A stretch of DNA of 64,000 nt, taken from the NCBI GenBank assembly GCA_012184525.1, contig WOFQ01000065.1, forward strand, positions 1 to 64,000. The letters run 5' to 3'. Under the pieces are notes generated by a model that ran no database searches, had not been told where the DNA came from, and was given only the letters and a program-made list of their open reading frames with translations. The position numbers and the translations under genes were made by a program. This DNA comes from Xenoacremonium recifei (lineage: Eukaryota > Ascomycota > Sordariomycetes > Hypocreales > Nectriaceae). This document shows positions 19,838-30,667 of this stretch, one piece after another; position 1 is the stretch's first letter; every line of letters begins with the position of its first letter.

Positions 19838-22800
19838 ATGTCGGCCAACACGACCAACACTACCACCAGCATGTCTAAACAGGCGCTGGAACGGGCGCAA
19901 CGGAATTTTCGCAATAAGGTCCGAGATCCCCGTGTGTATGAGGAAATATTGGCAACTATTTCTATCGATGATGTCTATAAGGCAACATCTGACATCCAGG
20001 CGAGCTTTTCCGGAAAAGGCAAGCTTCGACATCTGGCTAGGATCAAACCGTTTCTCGACCGACTTTCGGAGTATGGCTCCGTCATTGAGACCTTCTGTCA
20101 AGTCAACGATGTGCTAGCTGTCGTATGGGGCCCCATCAAACTCATCCTACTATGGTCCAGCGAAATTGGAAAAGTCTTCAACAAAGTTGTCGATGCGCTT
20201 GAGAAGATCGGCTCCATTCTGCCGGAATTTGAGATCAAGGCTCAGATGTTTGAGACAAACGACGTGATCCAGGCAGTGCTCGTCTTGTTCTATGAAGATA
20301 TCCTAGATCTTTACGGAGTCTTATTCGAGTTCTTCCATAAAAAAAGTGAGTAAATTACCCACGGATTGAGAGTCATTTTCATAACGTTGGGCTTGTAGGC
20401 TGGAGGCAGCTATTCGAGGTTATTTGGCCGAAATATCAGAGATTCATCGATGATATTACTAAAAGTCTCGAGAAGCATAAAGCACTCATGGATGCCAAAG
20501 TTACTTTCTTAGACATCCAGGAAGCAAAAGAAGCTCGAATTCGTTCAATCGAAGAGTTTGAAAAAGCAGACGCAGATCGGGAGCTTCGGAAGTATCTTGA
20601 TCTGAAATCTCGCGTGTCGCCTATCTCATATGACAAACGGCTTGACTGGTTACGCAGCAGATCCGTCTCCGACTGTGCTTCATGGTTATTCCGGGATTTA
20701 ACATTCCAAAAGTGGCTTGAAACCTCTCAAGACGGCGATGTATGGATCTGGATCCAGGGCATTCCGGGAGCAGGTAAAACGTACCTGACGGCCGCTGCCA
20801 TCCAGCACATCAGAGACAGTCACCTTGTTCTCTTCGCATTTGCATCACATGGGAATCATCAAAAACTAACAGCACTTTCAATAGTTCACTCGCTTATCTT
20901 CCAGGCAGCGGATGGTGACAAGGACTTTCAAGCAGTGTTGTTAGAGTCTAAAGAGCGCGAGCTACAAGGCAATACGCTCCATGCGACATTGTTGCTGCAA
21001 ACCTTCCTTAAAATGGCGGGTCCAGTGTATATAATCATCGACGGTTTGGACGAGATGGACGAGTGTGAGCGGCAGATCCTTCTACAATCCTTGAAAGATT
21101 GTGCCAAAGATCGCGAGAACCTACGATTACTTATCTCTAGCAGATTGGAAGATGATATTTCACGGGCCCTAAAAGATGAGGGCGCTAGAATTCGCGTTGA
21201 CAAGAGAAACGCGGCTAGTATTCAAACCTATGTGGATGACCGATCTCAAACGTGGTTCGATCGTCAACAATTCAACGCGGATGCAAAATCAGAACTACTA
21301 CAGCTCATATCACCTTTGTCAGCAAAAGCAGAGGGTAAGTCAAGACGCATACATGCCACGAAGAGGGTGAACTTACTTATGCTGTCAATCTTAGGCATGT
21401 TTCTATATGCGCGCATCATATTGGATAATCTAGAGGAGATGAATGGTCTCGAAGAGATACGGAAAGAGCTAAAGGCACTGCCAACCGACTTGAAGGATGC
21501 GTAAGTGCAGCACAAAGAGGAAACGCGGGTAAGTCAAATGGTCTAATATACCATATTAGATATCATCGCATATTTATACGCATCAACCGCATGAGGCAAC
21601 CAGTACGAGAGAAATCTCGAAAAATACTTGGTTGGATTGGCTGTGCCCCAGTTCCACTTACAACCTTTGAGATGGAACAGGCAATACAAGTTGATCTAGA
21701 ATCAACGGAAGACTCAACAGAATCACAGCCAGCGTTCACCGGTGTCAACTTCGTGCAGATATGTGGTCCTATTGTCGAAGAAGTTGATGAAACGATACAG
21801 TTTGTTCACTTCACAGTATACGAGTATGTGCCACGTATATGTTCCCCCTCTGATCCTTCAAGACAATAATCAAAGCCCGAACTAACAATTAGAGAGGTAT
21901 ATTTTCAGCACCGAGGTTCGACATTTCATTGATCTCCGTGTTGCCAGAGAGGAGTTCACCCTTGCATTAGTCGCCTACCTTGCCAGAACAGTGCTGGACT
22001 TCGAGCTTGACGATGACGAAATCAAGCATAACATTCTTGTTGGCAAATATCGTCTTTTTGAGTACGCGTATGCGTGGTGGCCGATTCTCTTACGCCAGTT
22101 TCATCGTCCAAAGGCTTTCGTCAAGTCGTTGGATTACTTGTTACGTCGGGGGAGAAACTGGATGTTCAACCCCGGAACAGTTGAACCACAAGATCCGTAT
22201 CAAAACAGTTATCTCGAAAGAGAGTCGCCGAGGGCCTTCGAGATGGTGTCTGAAACCGTCAAATTCTACTCGAGTTATGAACGCACTGACTCGAAATGGG
22301 AAAACCGGGACTATTGGATTGAGGAGGACCCTCTCACAACGTCCCGATTGCGCGTGAAAATCCACGAACAACATCAGCGTCTAGCACAAAACCCATCTAA
22401 ACTCGCATCATTGAACTCCCACTACGGATCCCGTCTCATCAGATGCCCGCGTCCATTCTGCGAGAACAGCTATCGAGGATTCCGGACAGCTGATCAGCAG
22501 AACGAGCATGAACGCGACCACGGCAACTTTTGGAAATGCAGGGCTCCCAATTGTGCCTTTGCCGGTATCGGTTTCTCTTCAAAGGGCAGCCGCGACAAAC
22601 ACTGGCTGAAATACCATATAGCTACTTCAAGTCAGCTCGATGACAGCCAGAATAATTTCGACAAGCTTGACGTGATTGAGGCCCAGCCTATCCTCTTTGG
22701 CCTCATCTTTCAAGACGACGTTGAAGGTGCGAGACGTCTTCTAGATGCACCAGGAGGGAGGATGCTCACAAAAGAAGTGCTTGCTTCAGCTAGAAAACTT

Positions 22801-23550
22801 GCAGCCACGCAAAGTTCTCTGGCATTGACTCTACTTCTAAGCCCTACTGACGAGGTTCATGCCCCTCTAGCCATCATACGATCTGCTATCAACGGTGACG
22901 ATGTTGATTTTGCCAGATGGGCAATATCCAAGATTAAGGTGGAGGACTACGCCACTGTAATGAAAGCTATGATTGGCATAAAGTCTGGAGAGATATATGC
23001 CTTGTGGGAAGACCATCTCCTTGAAAAGATCAAACAGGGAAAACGTGTTCAGATCAGAAGTCGGTTTAAAGACGTGTCTGAAGTTGTCTTTACCCGGTCA
23101 TTCTTCGACTCCCTTGGGGACAGTCCTTTGAAAGAGGCCCGGGTCAAAGCACTCTTCAGGAAGATCAGAGAGTCGCAGGCTGATGACGAGAGTTGCAAAT
23201 CATTGGGACCTTTTGAATTATCGCCCATTCTTTTGGTAATTGCCCAATCTAGTTGCTCACTCCCACTGACCAAGGCGTTGGTCGAGTTGGGTGCTGATGT
23301 AACGTTCTCGGGTTCTACTACCGCCGGGAGAACAGCCTTGGAATGCCTTCTAGGCAACAACTCTCGAGAGGCCGCCCATCTCATGCAATATCTTGTTTTA
23401 AAAGGAGCATTGACGATGAATTTTACCTATGATTTGGGCGAGTTTCCTGGAACCAGTGGGATTTCCAAATGGCTGGGAATAACATGGGAAGAGCTGTGTA
23501 AACTCTCCAAAGTCTCTCGAGAGACAACCGATGTAATTGACCTCATATAG
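19838..23550 (+). CDS. NLR-A: STAND/NACHT-type NTPase with C2H2 and ankyrin-like C-terminus
   Basis: Five exons: 19838-20345, 20399-21334, 21395-21500, 21560-21823 and 21897-23550, 1155 aa. The N-terminal 200 residues match a domain found in front of fungal NACHT proteins (I believe DUF7708: VYKATSDIQ, FCQVNDVLAVVWGPIKLIL). An NPHP3-type NTPase follows. Walker A is GIPGAGKT (K296), Walker B IIIDGLDEMDE (D384) and sensor LLISSR; KAEGMFLYA and a winged-helix segment (GWIGCAPVPLTTFEMEQAI) come next. At about 786-845 are two C2H2 fingers (C-x4-C ... H-x3/4-H), and near the end an ankyrin-like stretch (ALVELGADV). All ATPase residues look intact. Likely role: nucleotide-driven self/non-self sensor. 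The last intron ends in AGAGAG, of which only the third AG keeps frame. The start is the ATG at 19838. Confidence 0.87.
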
Positions 23551-24078
23551 TCCATATTATGTCTAGCTCCGTGGAAGGTATATGTCTCCAACATGATGCA
23601 GCTTAATGAGAGTGCTAGCCAATGAGCTTTGCTAGTAAACGTTAGACTGAGCTTTACATTCATGTCTGCAAAGGCGAAACGCAAAGTATCTCAATGACGT
23701 ACTGATCGTCCACTGTCTTGATTGAATGAGTCATGTGAGAACGTAGTACAAAGTTGTTGAGACTCTCCAAGACTCCAACTAAGCTAGTAAATAAAGCTAG
23801 GGCAGAAGTTAAGAAGACCAGTATAGGAATTCTAAATCAGATCTCCTATGAAAGCCTCCAGGCTCTTATACATCTAGAACTATTCAATTAATCCCTATTC
23901 AGGAGGACTTAACTCCTGAGGAGTCCAGCGAAAACTTAATCACCCGGAATCTAGAAGTCTCATTTACTATAGATATCTCGACGCCGTATCAATATTGTGA
24001 TTTCTCCCTCTTCTATTTAAAAATGAGTTAGCATGGAGTCTTTGCAAGCACATTCACACTTCAGTTTCTTGACGTATG
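23551..24078. other. AT-rich intergenic region
   Basis: 528 bp between the convergent ends of NLR-A and the ankyrin-subtilisin gene. It looks richer in A/T than its neighbours and has no open frame of note; it may be a mutated repeat relic, but I cannot name an element. A possible extra terminal exon of the subtilisin gene (24018-23989, minus) would lie here. Confidence 0.4.
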
Positions 24079-27000
24079 TTAACTTACAGTAAGATCGTGG
24101 AAAACATTCCTCAAAGCGACAAGAGACTGCAGGTGCCAGCTCTGACGTGCCATGGACCCTCTCCCCTTCGCTTGCCTCTCTCCGATCAGTTCGCCCAAAG
24201 CGCTTAGATAGCTCTTGATGATGAAGTGCTCCGGTTTCACGAGCTTCTTCCCACCGGAGACGTCAAGTGAGCAGTTTTGCAAGACCAACATCATTTCTTC
24301 GTAAGTCCATTTGTGTTCATCCTTGATGGCGATTTGGTCATCTTCTGAGTCGCTTTCCGTGTCTTCGTTGTGTTGTGTAATGTTCCCTTCCTGCAGACCT
24401 TGGTTCCGTTCCAGTAACAAACCGTAGTACATCAGTAGACCCCCTAGTCCGGATGCAATAGCTGTTGCGAAGGAGCTCCCATTGAGGGGCTGGATGGCTC
24501 CGTCGCCGTCTTGAATCAAGATATTCTCTCCGGGTAGCAGGAAGTCGACCAGTTCATCGCGGACCCATGACGGCGCGACATCTGACGATGAACAAGAACC
24601 GATACGGATGCATGTATTTTGAAAGGCTCCAGGGTAACACTTCCCTGTGGAGCTGCCGCCTTGGTCGCTGGCCGCACAAAACATGACAATGCCTTGATTC
24701 TTAGCCTTGTCGATCGCATCCTTTAAGCCTTTCGGCTCTGAATCCTGTCCGGGCCGGTCGATGGTCCAACTCATACAAATGATATCCACGCGGCAGTACG
24801 CCGCCCATTCCACCGCCTACGTAGCACCGCTTAGCTGATCCATATGATTAATTATCTGGGGTTACGAGATTACCTTAGTAGCCGACTCGGCGCTGATAAC
24901 CCTGTATCCGCTCTGAGTGTATTGCTCTTCCAGCCGGGCAATATACAGCTCCGTGCGCGGGCATAACTGGCAAATCAGCGAGGCGATTTGGGTTCCATGG
25001 TTTCCAGACGGAACGAAATACGGACTTGCATAATCAGGCGAGGATGGCGAGAACGAGTTTCCGATCTGGATTTTAGCATGTTGAAAGCCCATGATCTCAC
25101 GCGAGGTGTTGAGCCCGTCGTCCACGATGGCAATCTTAACCCTGCGGGCCGGCTTCGCCCCCTTCAAATCTATTTTCCGGAGGAATGCTGTTAATTCTTT
25201 GATCTGATCAATCCTCAAGTTGCCACTGGCCATGACGTGTTAGCGGAGCATTTTCTTACGTAGCTGCAAGAAGAAAACCCAAGCGGAATCTTACCTGTCA
25301 CTGGTGTTCTCCCCAGTTCTTGTCTGACTGGACGAGCTCCTTGAGTTCAATTCTACAATGCATCTGACTTTGAGGCCATCTCCGATAGACATTTCCGTGC
25401 TGTTGCTAGGGTTCTTGGATTTTGGCTGGGCTTCGAGAGCAGACACGACCATTTTCCCGTAGTCCTTCAGCGTTTCCTTGCGTTCCTGACCCTGGAGACC
25501 GCATAGGTCAATTACGAGGACTCCTAAGGTATCCGAGGGCCTAGAGTAGAGAGGAACTAACCTCGCGTAAGTATATGTCAATGCTCCTAAGCTTAAAAGA
25601 GAATAAGAGTTAGTACGGGGATTTTCAAGGAATAAACCTGGCTTCGTCGGGCTCTGACTTACCTCAGGGAACTTGCTCTTGTTGGCAAAACCATCGGGTG
25701 CACACCAGCCCATTAAAACCGCATGGTTTCCTGACGAGTACAGGATGATCTTCTTTACCACTGATGTTGAATCAGCAATGACTTTGCTAGATATGTCCAC
25801 CTTCTTCCAGTCCCATTCCTCGACATCAAACCCCTTCAGACAGTCTACAATAGCTTGGTCAATGTGGGCCGGAAGTTCGTCGTCAACGACGGTTACTTTG
25901 AGAATCTTGTGGACTCCTCCATCGCGTAACCAGCTGAAAACAGTTTTCATGTCATCGCGTCCTTGGAAATTTGCTACGCTGTTAGGTAGGGTTTCAAGAC
26001 GTTAGTGAACCTGTAACCTCGCACTACTATCAAGCGTTCAACTTGTGTTGCCACGGGGTGGATATACATACGACTTGGCATTCGAGTCGCGAGTGTCTGA
26101 TTTCGCCATAGTAAGGCGGGGCAATGTTACGTGCTTCAGTGTTCTCTCAAATTTAGCATGCGTTTTGAGGTTCCCTAAGAAGAATGTGGGTATGGAAGAG
26201 TGAGAGAATCCCTCAAGGGTAAAGTCGATTAACAGCTCTAGTTCGACAAGTCAGGCAGTTAGGACCAGCTTTGAAAGAATGTAGGGATGGGGAATGCATG
26301 AAGATACCTTGGCCTGGCGGATAGAGGCATGATACGGCTTTATTCCGGTCCATCTTCTTTATACAGTAGTAGCTAATGAAAGACGCCACAGGATCGCGAA
26401 CCACGAAGTCGCGAAACGTCTTGTCATGAATCATCTCTTCTCCGTCTGATTCAGACTCAGAGCTGCTGGCGTCATCCTCCCGTCTTCGCGAGTGGTTGCT
26501 GCTGCGATTGTGGTTGGAGCTGCGCCATCGAGACGATAGACGGTGTAGGCGTTGTTGATACGGGGTCCGTTCTTTGCCGTTTTTTGTGGTTAGGACCGTT
26601 TCGCGCGCCTCAACCAACTTTTCGATAATGGCCAAATACCTAACACCATCCTTTCCGTCACTCGAAAAGGTCGATCTGTTGTCCTTTGCTCGCTCATTAT
26701 TGAGAAGCTCTAATGTATCAGGGCGCAGCTGCTTCCAGAGGCTTTCAAGACTGGTTGTCGGGGCATTCTTTATGGCTAGGTGCAGTGGCGTACTGTTGGT
26801 GTTGGGCTCTTTTGCGTCAAACGGATGCTTCCAAGTCCTTGGTATGGGCTTTGGAGTGTTCTGAACCATATGCTCAATGACTCTCTCAATAAACTCTGAG
26901 CCGCCCGATATAGCGGCGTGTAGGCAGTTGGTCTCGTTGGTGTCCCTTTTGATAGGAATGCAGAGGACCTTTGCTAGGTTATCAGGCGGAGGGTCAAGCT

Positions 27001-27616
27001 CTAAAATGGCTTCGACGAATGTCGGATTTGCATTGCCGCCGCTACCAGCAAGGGCCATGTGAAGTGCTGTCGTGTTTGTAGAGTCCTGCTCCTCGAGAAG
27101 GTCCAAGAAGGGGGGCTTGGGTGGTTGCAGACTATCATTGGGTTTATCGTTCACAACAGTCGCCTCCGCTATGCTCTCGTCGCCTAGAGGAGAGACGCCT
27201 GTCTTGCCTTGCAAGAACCAGACAAGAACCCTCCCGAGGTATTCCTTTTTCCAACTAGAGCCAGCGGCTCCGCGGACAAGGTGATGAAAAATATTGCCCT
27301 TGGTCGCGCGATCTTGGTTTTTCTTTGCCTGGCTTCGGGGGGTGAATGCACCCAGCCATTGCTCATCAGCTAGGAACTGGTCATACTTCTCCTTTGTCTG
27401 GTCGCCTTTCAGAAGCACTAGCAATGCATCGCAGATTTTCTGAGACTCTATCCGTGCGAGTCTAGTCTTGCCCCTCTCTAGAGAAGGCCGTGAAACCTTT
27501 GGCGGAGGCCCCTGCGAGCTGCCGCCACGATCAGCGAGCCTCGATCCTGTCCTAGAGATGTGCTCCTTGCGGTAGCTTTCTCCGTCGCTACCAGAGTCAT
27601 TGGATGTGATTTTCAT
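24079..27616 (-). CDS. Ankyrin-repeat protein with C-terminal subtilisin-like (S8) peptidase domain
   Basis: Seven exons on the minus strand: 27616-26308, 26237-26072, 25978-25663, 25591-25562, 25491-25295, 25225-24874 and 24816-24079, 1035 aa. Residues about 150-400 contain ankyrin-like repeats (TALHMALAGSG, NCLHAAISGGSEF, TPLHLAIKNA) and a basic/Ser region. A linker with FTLEGFSHSSIP and LPRL follows, then S8 from about residue 700. The triad is D708 (IAIVDDG), H749 (SGNHGTQIASL) and S905 (LNGSSFATAIASG). The oxyanion Asn of subtilisins is Asp here (AASDQGG, D841), as in some convertases. There is no signal peptide, so it should act inside the cell, as S8 modules of fungal NLR-associated proteins do. 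The end is uncertain: GTAAGT just before the stop may be a donor to a further short exon ending at 23989. Confidence 0.85.
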
Positions 27617-28099
27617 GTTTGGGGTGAAGGAGAAGAGAAGGGAAATAACAGTGCCTCTGCAGAGAGAAAATTCCTGTCTCTCACGTTGTTTCTGGGGTCT
27701 TCTTGATGTCTGTCTGTAGGAGGAGCCGAAGGTCGATGCACAACGTGGACTCGCGGAGGGGACAAGGGCTTGAGGGCGTTTCGGCCATGGAGATGTACTA
27801 GCCCTGCAGATGTACTCGACACTGTCTTCACAGTGGCCAGGGCTTCGAAAGTGTGGGTGGGTAGTGTGCCTTGGCCCAACTACATATTGGTTGGCGTCCG
27901 GTTGGAGAAGTGACTTGAAGGGTGGAACGGTCAAAGTACACTGTGCATTTAGCACTGCTCTCAGACATGAGAGTGGTCTTCATGGTATAAAGGACTGGTC
28001 ATCTTTCAGATGTCAATTTCGCCAGGACGCCGTTCATCTCAAAAGCTTTATCTTCCCTCGCCGACGGTATCTCACCCTCAGATTTGTCTCAAAGCCCTT
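27617..28099. promoter_or_regulatory. Divergent promoter region with TATA box
   Basis: 483 bp shared by the ankyrin-subtilisin gene (minus) and the 28100 gene (plus). A plus-strand TATAAA at 27986-27991 lies about 110 nt before the ATG at 28100 but only 19 nt before an in-frame ATG at 28010, which favours 28100 as the start. Confidence 0.5.
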
Positions 28100-28993
28100 A
28101 TGGAGCCTTTCAGCATCACCCTCACAGACCTTCCGGACGACGACTACGGCGAGTTTCGGAATAGAAACCCGCCAAACACCACGATTCGACGTGATATCAT
28201 TGACCGAGGCAAAGTGTTGACTGTCGATGTCAGTCTTGCGCTGTTAGGACATGGGACGCTGACGCCTGGCGGGGCCGATGCCAGCCTTCTCGTGTTCGAC
28301 TTTCGATTCACCAGCACCAAGAGTACGAGGCGGTTTGTTGACGCGACCATCACGATTGAATTCAGAGACTTGGATGGTGATCGAGCTCAAGACCCCATCG
28401 TCAGAACCATAGCACCCCAAGACGGGTTCTCCTTCAACCCACGGGCAGAGACTTGGGACGTGGAGAAGCGACTTGGCCTTGGCCTTACTGCTGGCGTAGA
28501 GCAGGCCAACGCTAATGTTAACTATGAAACTCAGCGAACAGGAAAGTCCATTACCGAGCATTCTGTCTGGCTCCTCGGCAAGAAGCGTGTCCTGGGTAAA
28601 GACTTTGGAGGGAAGAACGCGATTGAGTGGAGCATGGAAGAGGATCCAGAAACGAAGGCGGGTGTCCCAACTCTTCTCCGGACTGCGGTGATCCTTGAAA
28701 GAAAGCCGGGGCGCACATTCGTGTTCGATGTTGAGGTAAACGAGAACGTTGACTTCGTGTCTGGTCTCGAGTCCAACGTCCGCGCCTTCTTTGGAGCCGA
28801 GAAGAGTGTGACAGTGGATGACCTGCAGATTGACCCGGCCTCTCCGGCTCACGTCCTTGAGGCCGAGGACCCGGATGTGGTCGCATATGCCGAGAGGATC
28901 AATTGGACCAGCCTGCAGGACCTGGCTCGAACCCTCCAGAAGGATGTGGTCTTGGCTACAATGAGAAAGGTGCTGCTATCGAGTCCTGCCTAG
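28100..28993 (+). CDS. Uncharacterised fungal protein, 297 aa
   Basis: I do not recognise this family. The frame is a single exon without signal peptide or membrane helix. It alternates short hydrophobic and charged stretches (VDVSLALLG, LLVFDFRFTS, VDATITIEFRDLD, TAVILERKPGRTFVFDVEV), which suggests a beta-rich fold in the first 220 residues. A helical end follows (VVAYAERINWTSLQDLARTLQ). A longer start at 28010 (30 more residues) is possible, but the TATA position argues against it. Its head-to-head pairing with the ankyrin-subtilisin gene across a 483-bp shared promoter suggests co-expression; it could be a substrate or partner of that protease, which is only a guess. Confidence 0.75.
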   Translation: MEPFSITLTDLPDDDYGEFRNRNPPNTTIRRDIIDRGKVLTVDVSLALLGHGTLTPGGADASLLVFDFRFTSTKSTRRFVDATITIEFRDLDGDRAQDPIVRTIAPQDGFSFNPRAETWDVEKRLGLGLTAGVEQANANVNYETQRTGKSITEHSVWLLGKKRVLGKDFGGKNAIEWSMEEDPETKAGVPTLLRTAVILERKPGRTFVFDVEVNENVDFVSGLESNVRAFFGAEKSVTVDDLQIDPASPAHVLEAEDPDVVAYAERINWTSLQDLARTLQKDVVLATMRKVLLSSPA

Positions 28994-30667
28994 GTAAATG
29001 GGGAGTGGTGTTGTCTAGGGGCTGCAGTCCACAGAAGAGACGGAACAGAAGGGGGGTTGAAGAGTTACGTAGCCCAAGAATTGTAATGGATTTGTAATGC
29101 GCAGCACTGTCCGGGTAAATGAGGTGCTAAGCCACGGTTGTCGATCAATTGTTGGAATGCCATATTTGGATAGGCCACAGGCTTGGAAAGTATGATCTAC
29201 ACCGTTCATATCTGAGGATGTTGGGGGCCAAAAACATCCTGAATTGCAAGAGCTGTCATTTCTGCTGTCACCCGCTTATTATTTAGGGGCGCTCGGACGA
29301 TACCGCAGTGACGAGTGCGTGGTAGAGCAGCAGATCGAGTTCTTATTCCATTGTCCAAGTTAGCGGCCACAACAACGACTCGATTTTGTTTTGGCTCATA
29401 GGCGTGACGTTCGATTCACCATCACAGTCTTCTTCGGTAGAGCGCGAAGCGGCGCGGCGCGTGCCGAACTAAGACGGCCCGCTGACCCCCCTCTAAAGCC
29501 ATTTCTGTAAATAGCGTGTTGAATCGCATTCGACCTTCTTATCTTACTGTATCCAAAGTGACTCGTATGTCCCTCTCCGCTGCTCATGCATGGCCAGGTC
29601 AGTCACCGTTTGCGTCCGCTTGTCACCTCAGGGGCATGGGCTAGGCGTCCCTCGCCTGAAAGCTGCAGTTGCTATGATGGATGGCCGACTTCATGCAAGT
29701 CTGCGGGGAACGGTGTGATAGCCTATTTAAAGCCACTGGCCTTTCATTGATTGCCGGCCGTCAGCTGTCCAACGAAGACACCACCCCTATCGGATGCAGT
29801 TTCAGCTGACGGAGTAGCCGATACGAGGTCCTATGACAACACCTTCAAAGATATTCCGCCCCCACCTCGGTACCGTGAGCAAGGGGCAGTTCAGCTCCGG
29901 ATTCGATGGTTTGGATGTGGGATTTCTCAGCCGCGAACTGCACAATTGTAATAGCGTGATGTGTCTGGACGCCCGCTGCACAAGGAATCAGGTCATGGGC
30001 CCCTACACGTGCATGGATATGCCACCCGTAAATTCGTGATGATTCTTGGAGGATCGGGCGACAGTGCGAATATGGTAGCGCGGATGAGTCGTCTTGCTGT
30101 GAACCGTCGGTCGATTGTGCTGCCCGTTTTCACGAATTGAAGATTGCTGGGCAACTTACCTTTGAGTATTTTTGGCGAGTATGCGTCTATATTGAGACGG
30201 TAGCGCCATGAACTGATTCGAAGAGATGAACTCGGATTGAAAGAAGTCTTTGTTATAATCTGTATGATAGCAGGCAAGTCCATGGTACATGTTCCATTGC
30301 GAGCCGAAGTACTCATCACAGATGACAGGGGGCAAGCGCTCGATAAGCACAAAAGGAGGGGCTTGAGTTGTTAGGCACCTGAGGAACTAAATGAACTTGG
30401 TGGTTCAAGGCCCTACAGTCACTCCCCGACGCGCGACATTAAATCCATCCATACCACCCTACACGGGGTAGAAACGTCGACTTTCCTGATTAGTGCCTTG
30501 AAACGCGTGCCATACCTGCTTTCAGGTCGCCTGTGCGCGACGTCTCCGTTCAAACTGGAAAAGCCTTATGTCAATACCACAATACAATCAACAAACCCCC
30601 AACTACCCAGAATGTGCCTTTGAAAACGGAACTTTTCTCAAATTTCAAGCCGCGCAACACCGCAACA
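28994..30667. other. Long intergenic region, possible gene relic inside
   Basis: 1.67 kb before NLR-B. Apart from the minus-strand coding-like stretch at 29993-30350 (separate entry) I see nothing supported. A TATTTAAA at about 29723-29730 has no clear gene after it. Confidence 0.4.
29993..30350 (-). pseudogene. Possible fragment of an unrecognised gene
   Basis: On the minus strand an open frame (from about 30350) reads RLPPVICDEYFGSQWNMYHG ... FMALPSQYRRILAKNTQ and runs into a good donor (AG|GTAAGTTG) at about 30161. Using an acceptor about 50 nt on (GGGCAG), the frame continues ATIFALSPDPPRII to a stop at 29993. This looks like real coding sequence with one intron, but there is no ATG and no family I can name. 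It may be the 3' end of a gene whose upstream exons are lost or not visible. Confidence 0.3.

Noticed and set aside
23551..24078. AT-rich gap as a transposon
   Set aside because: No terminal repeats, target duplications or transposase-like frame could be seen; only the base composition is unusual.
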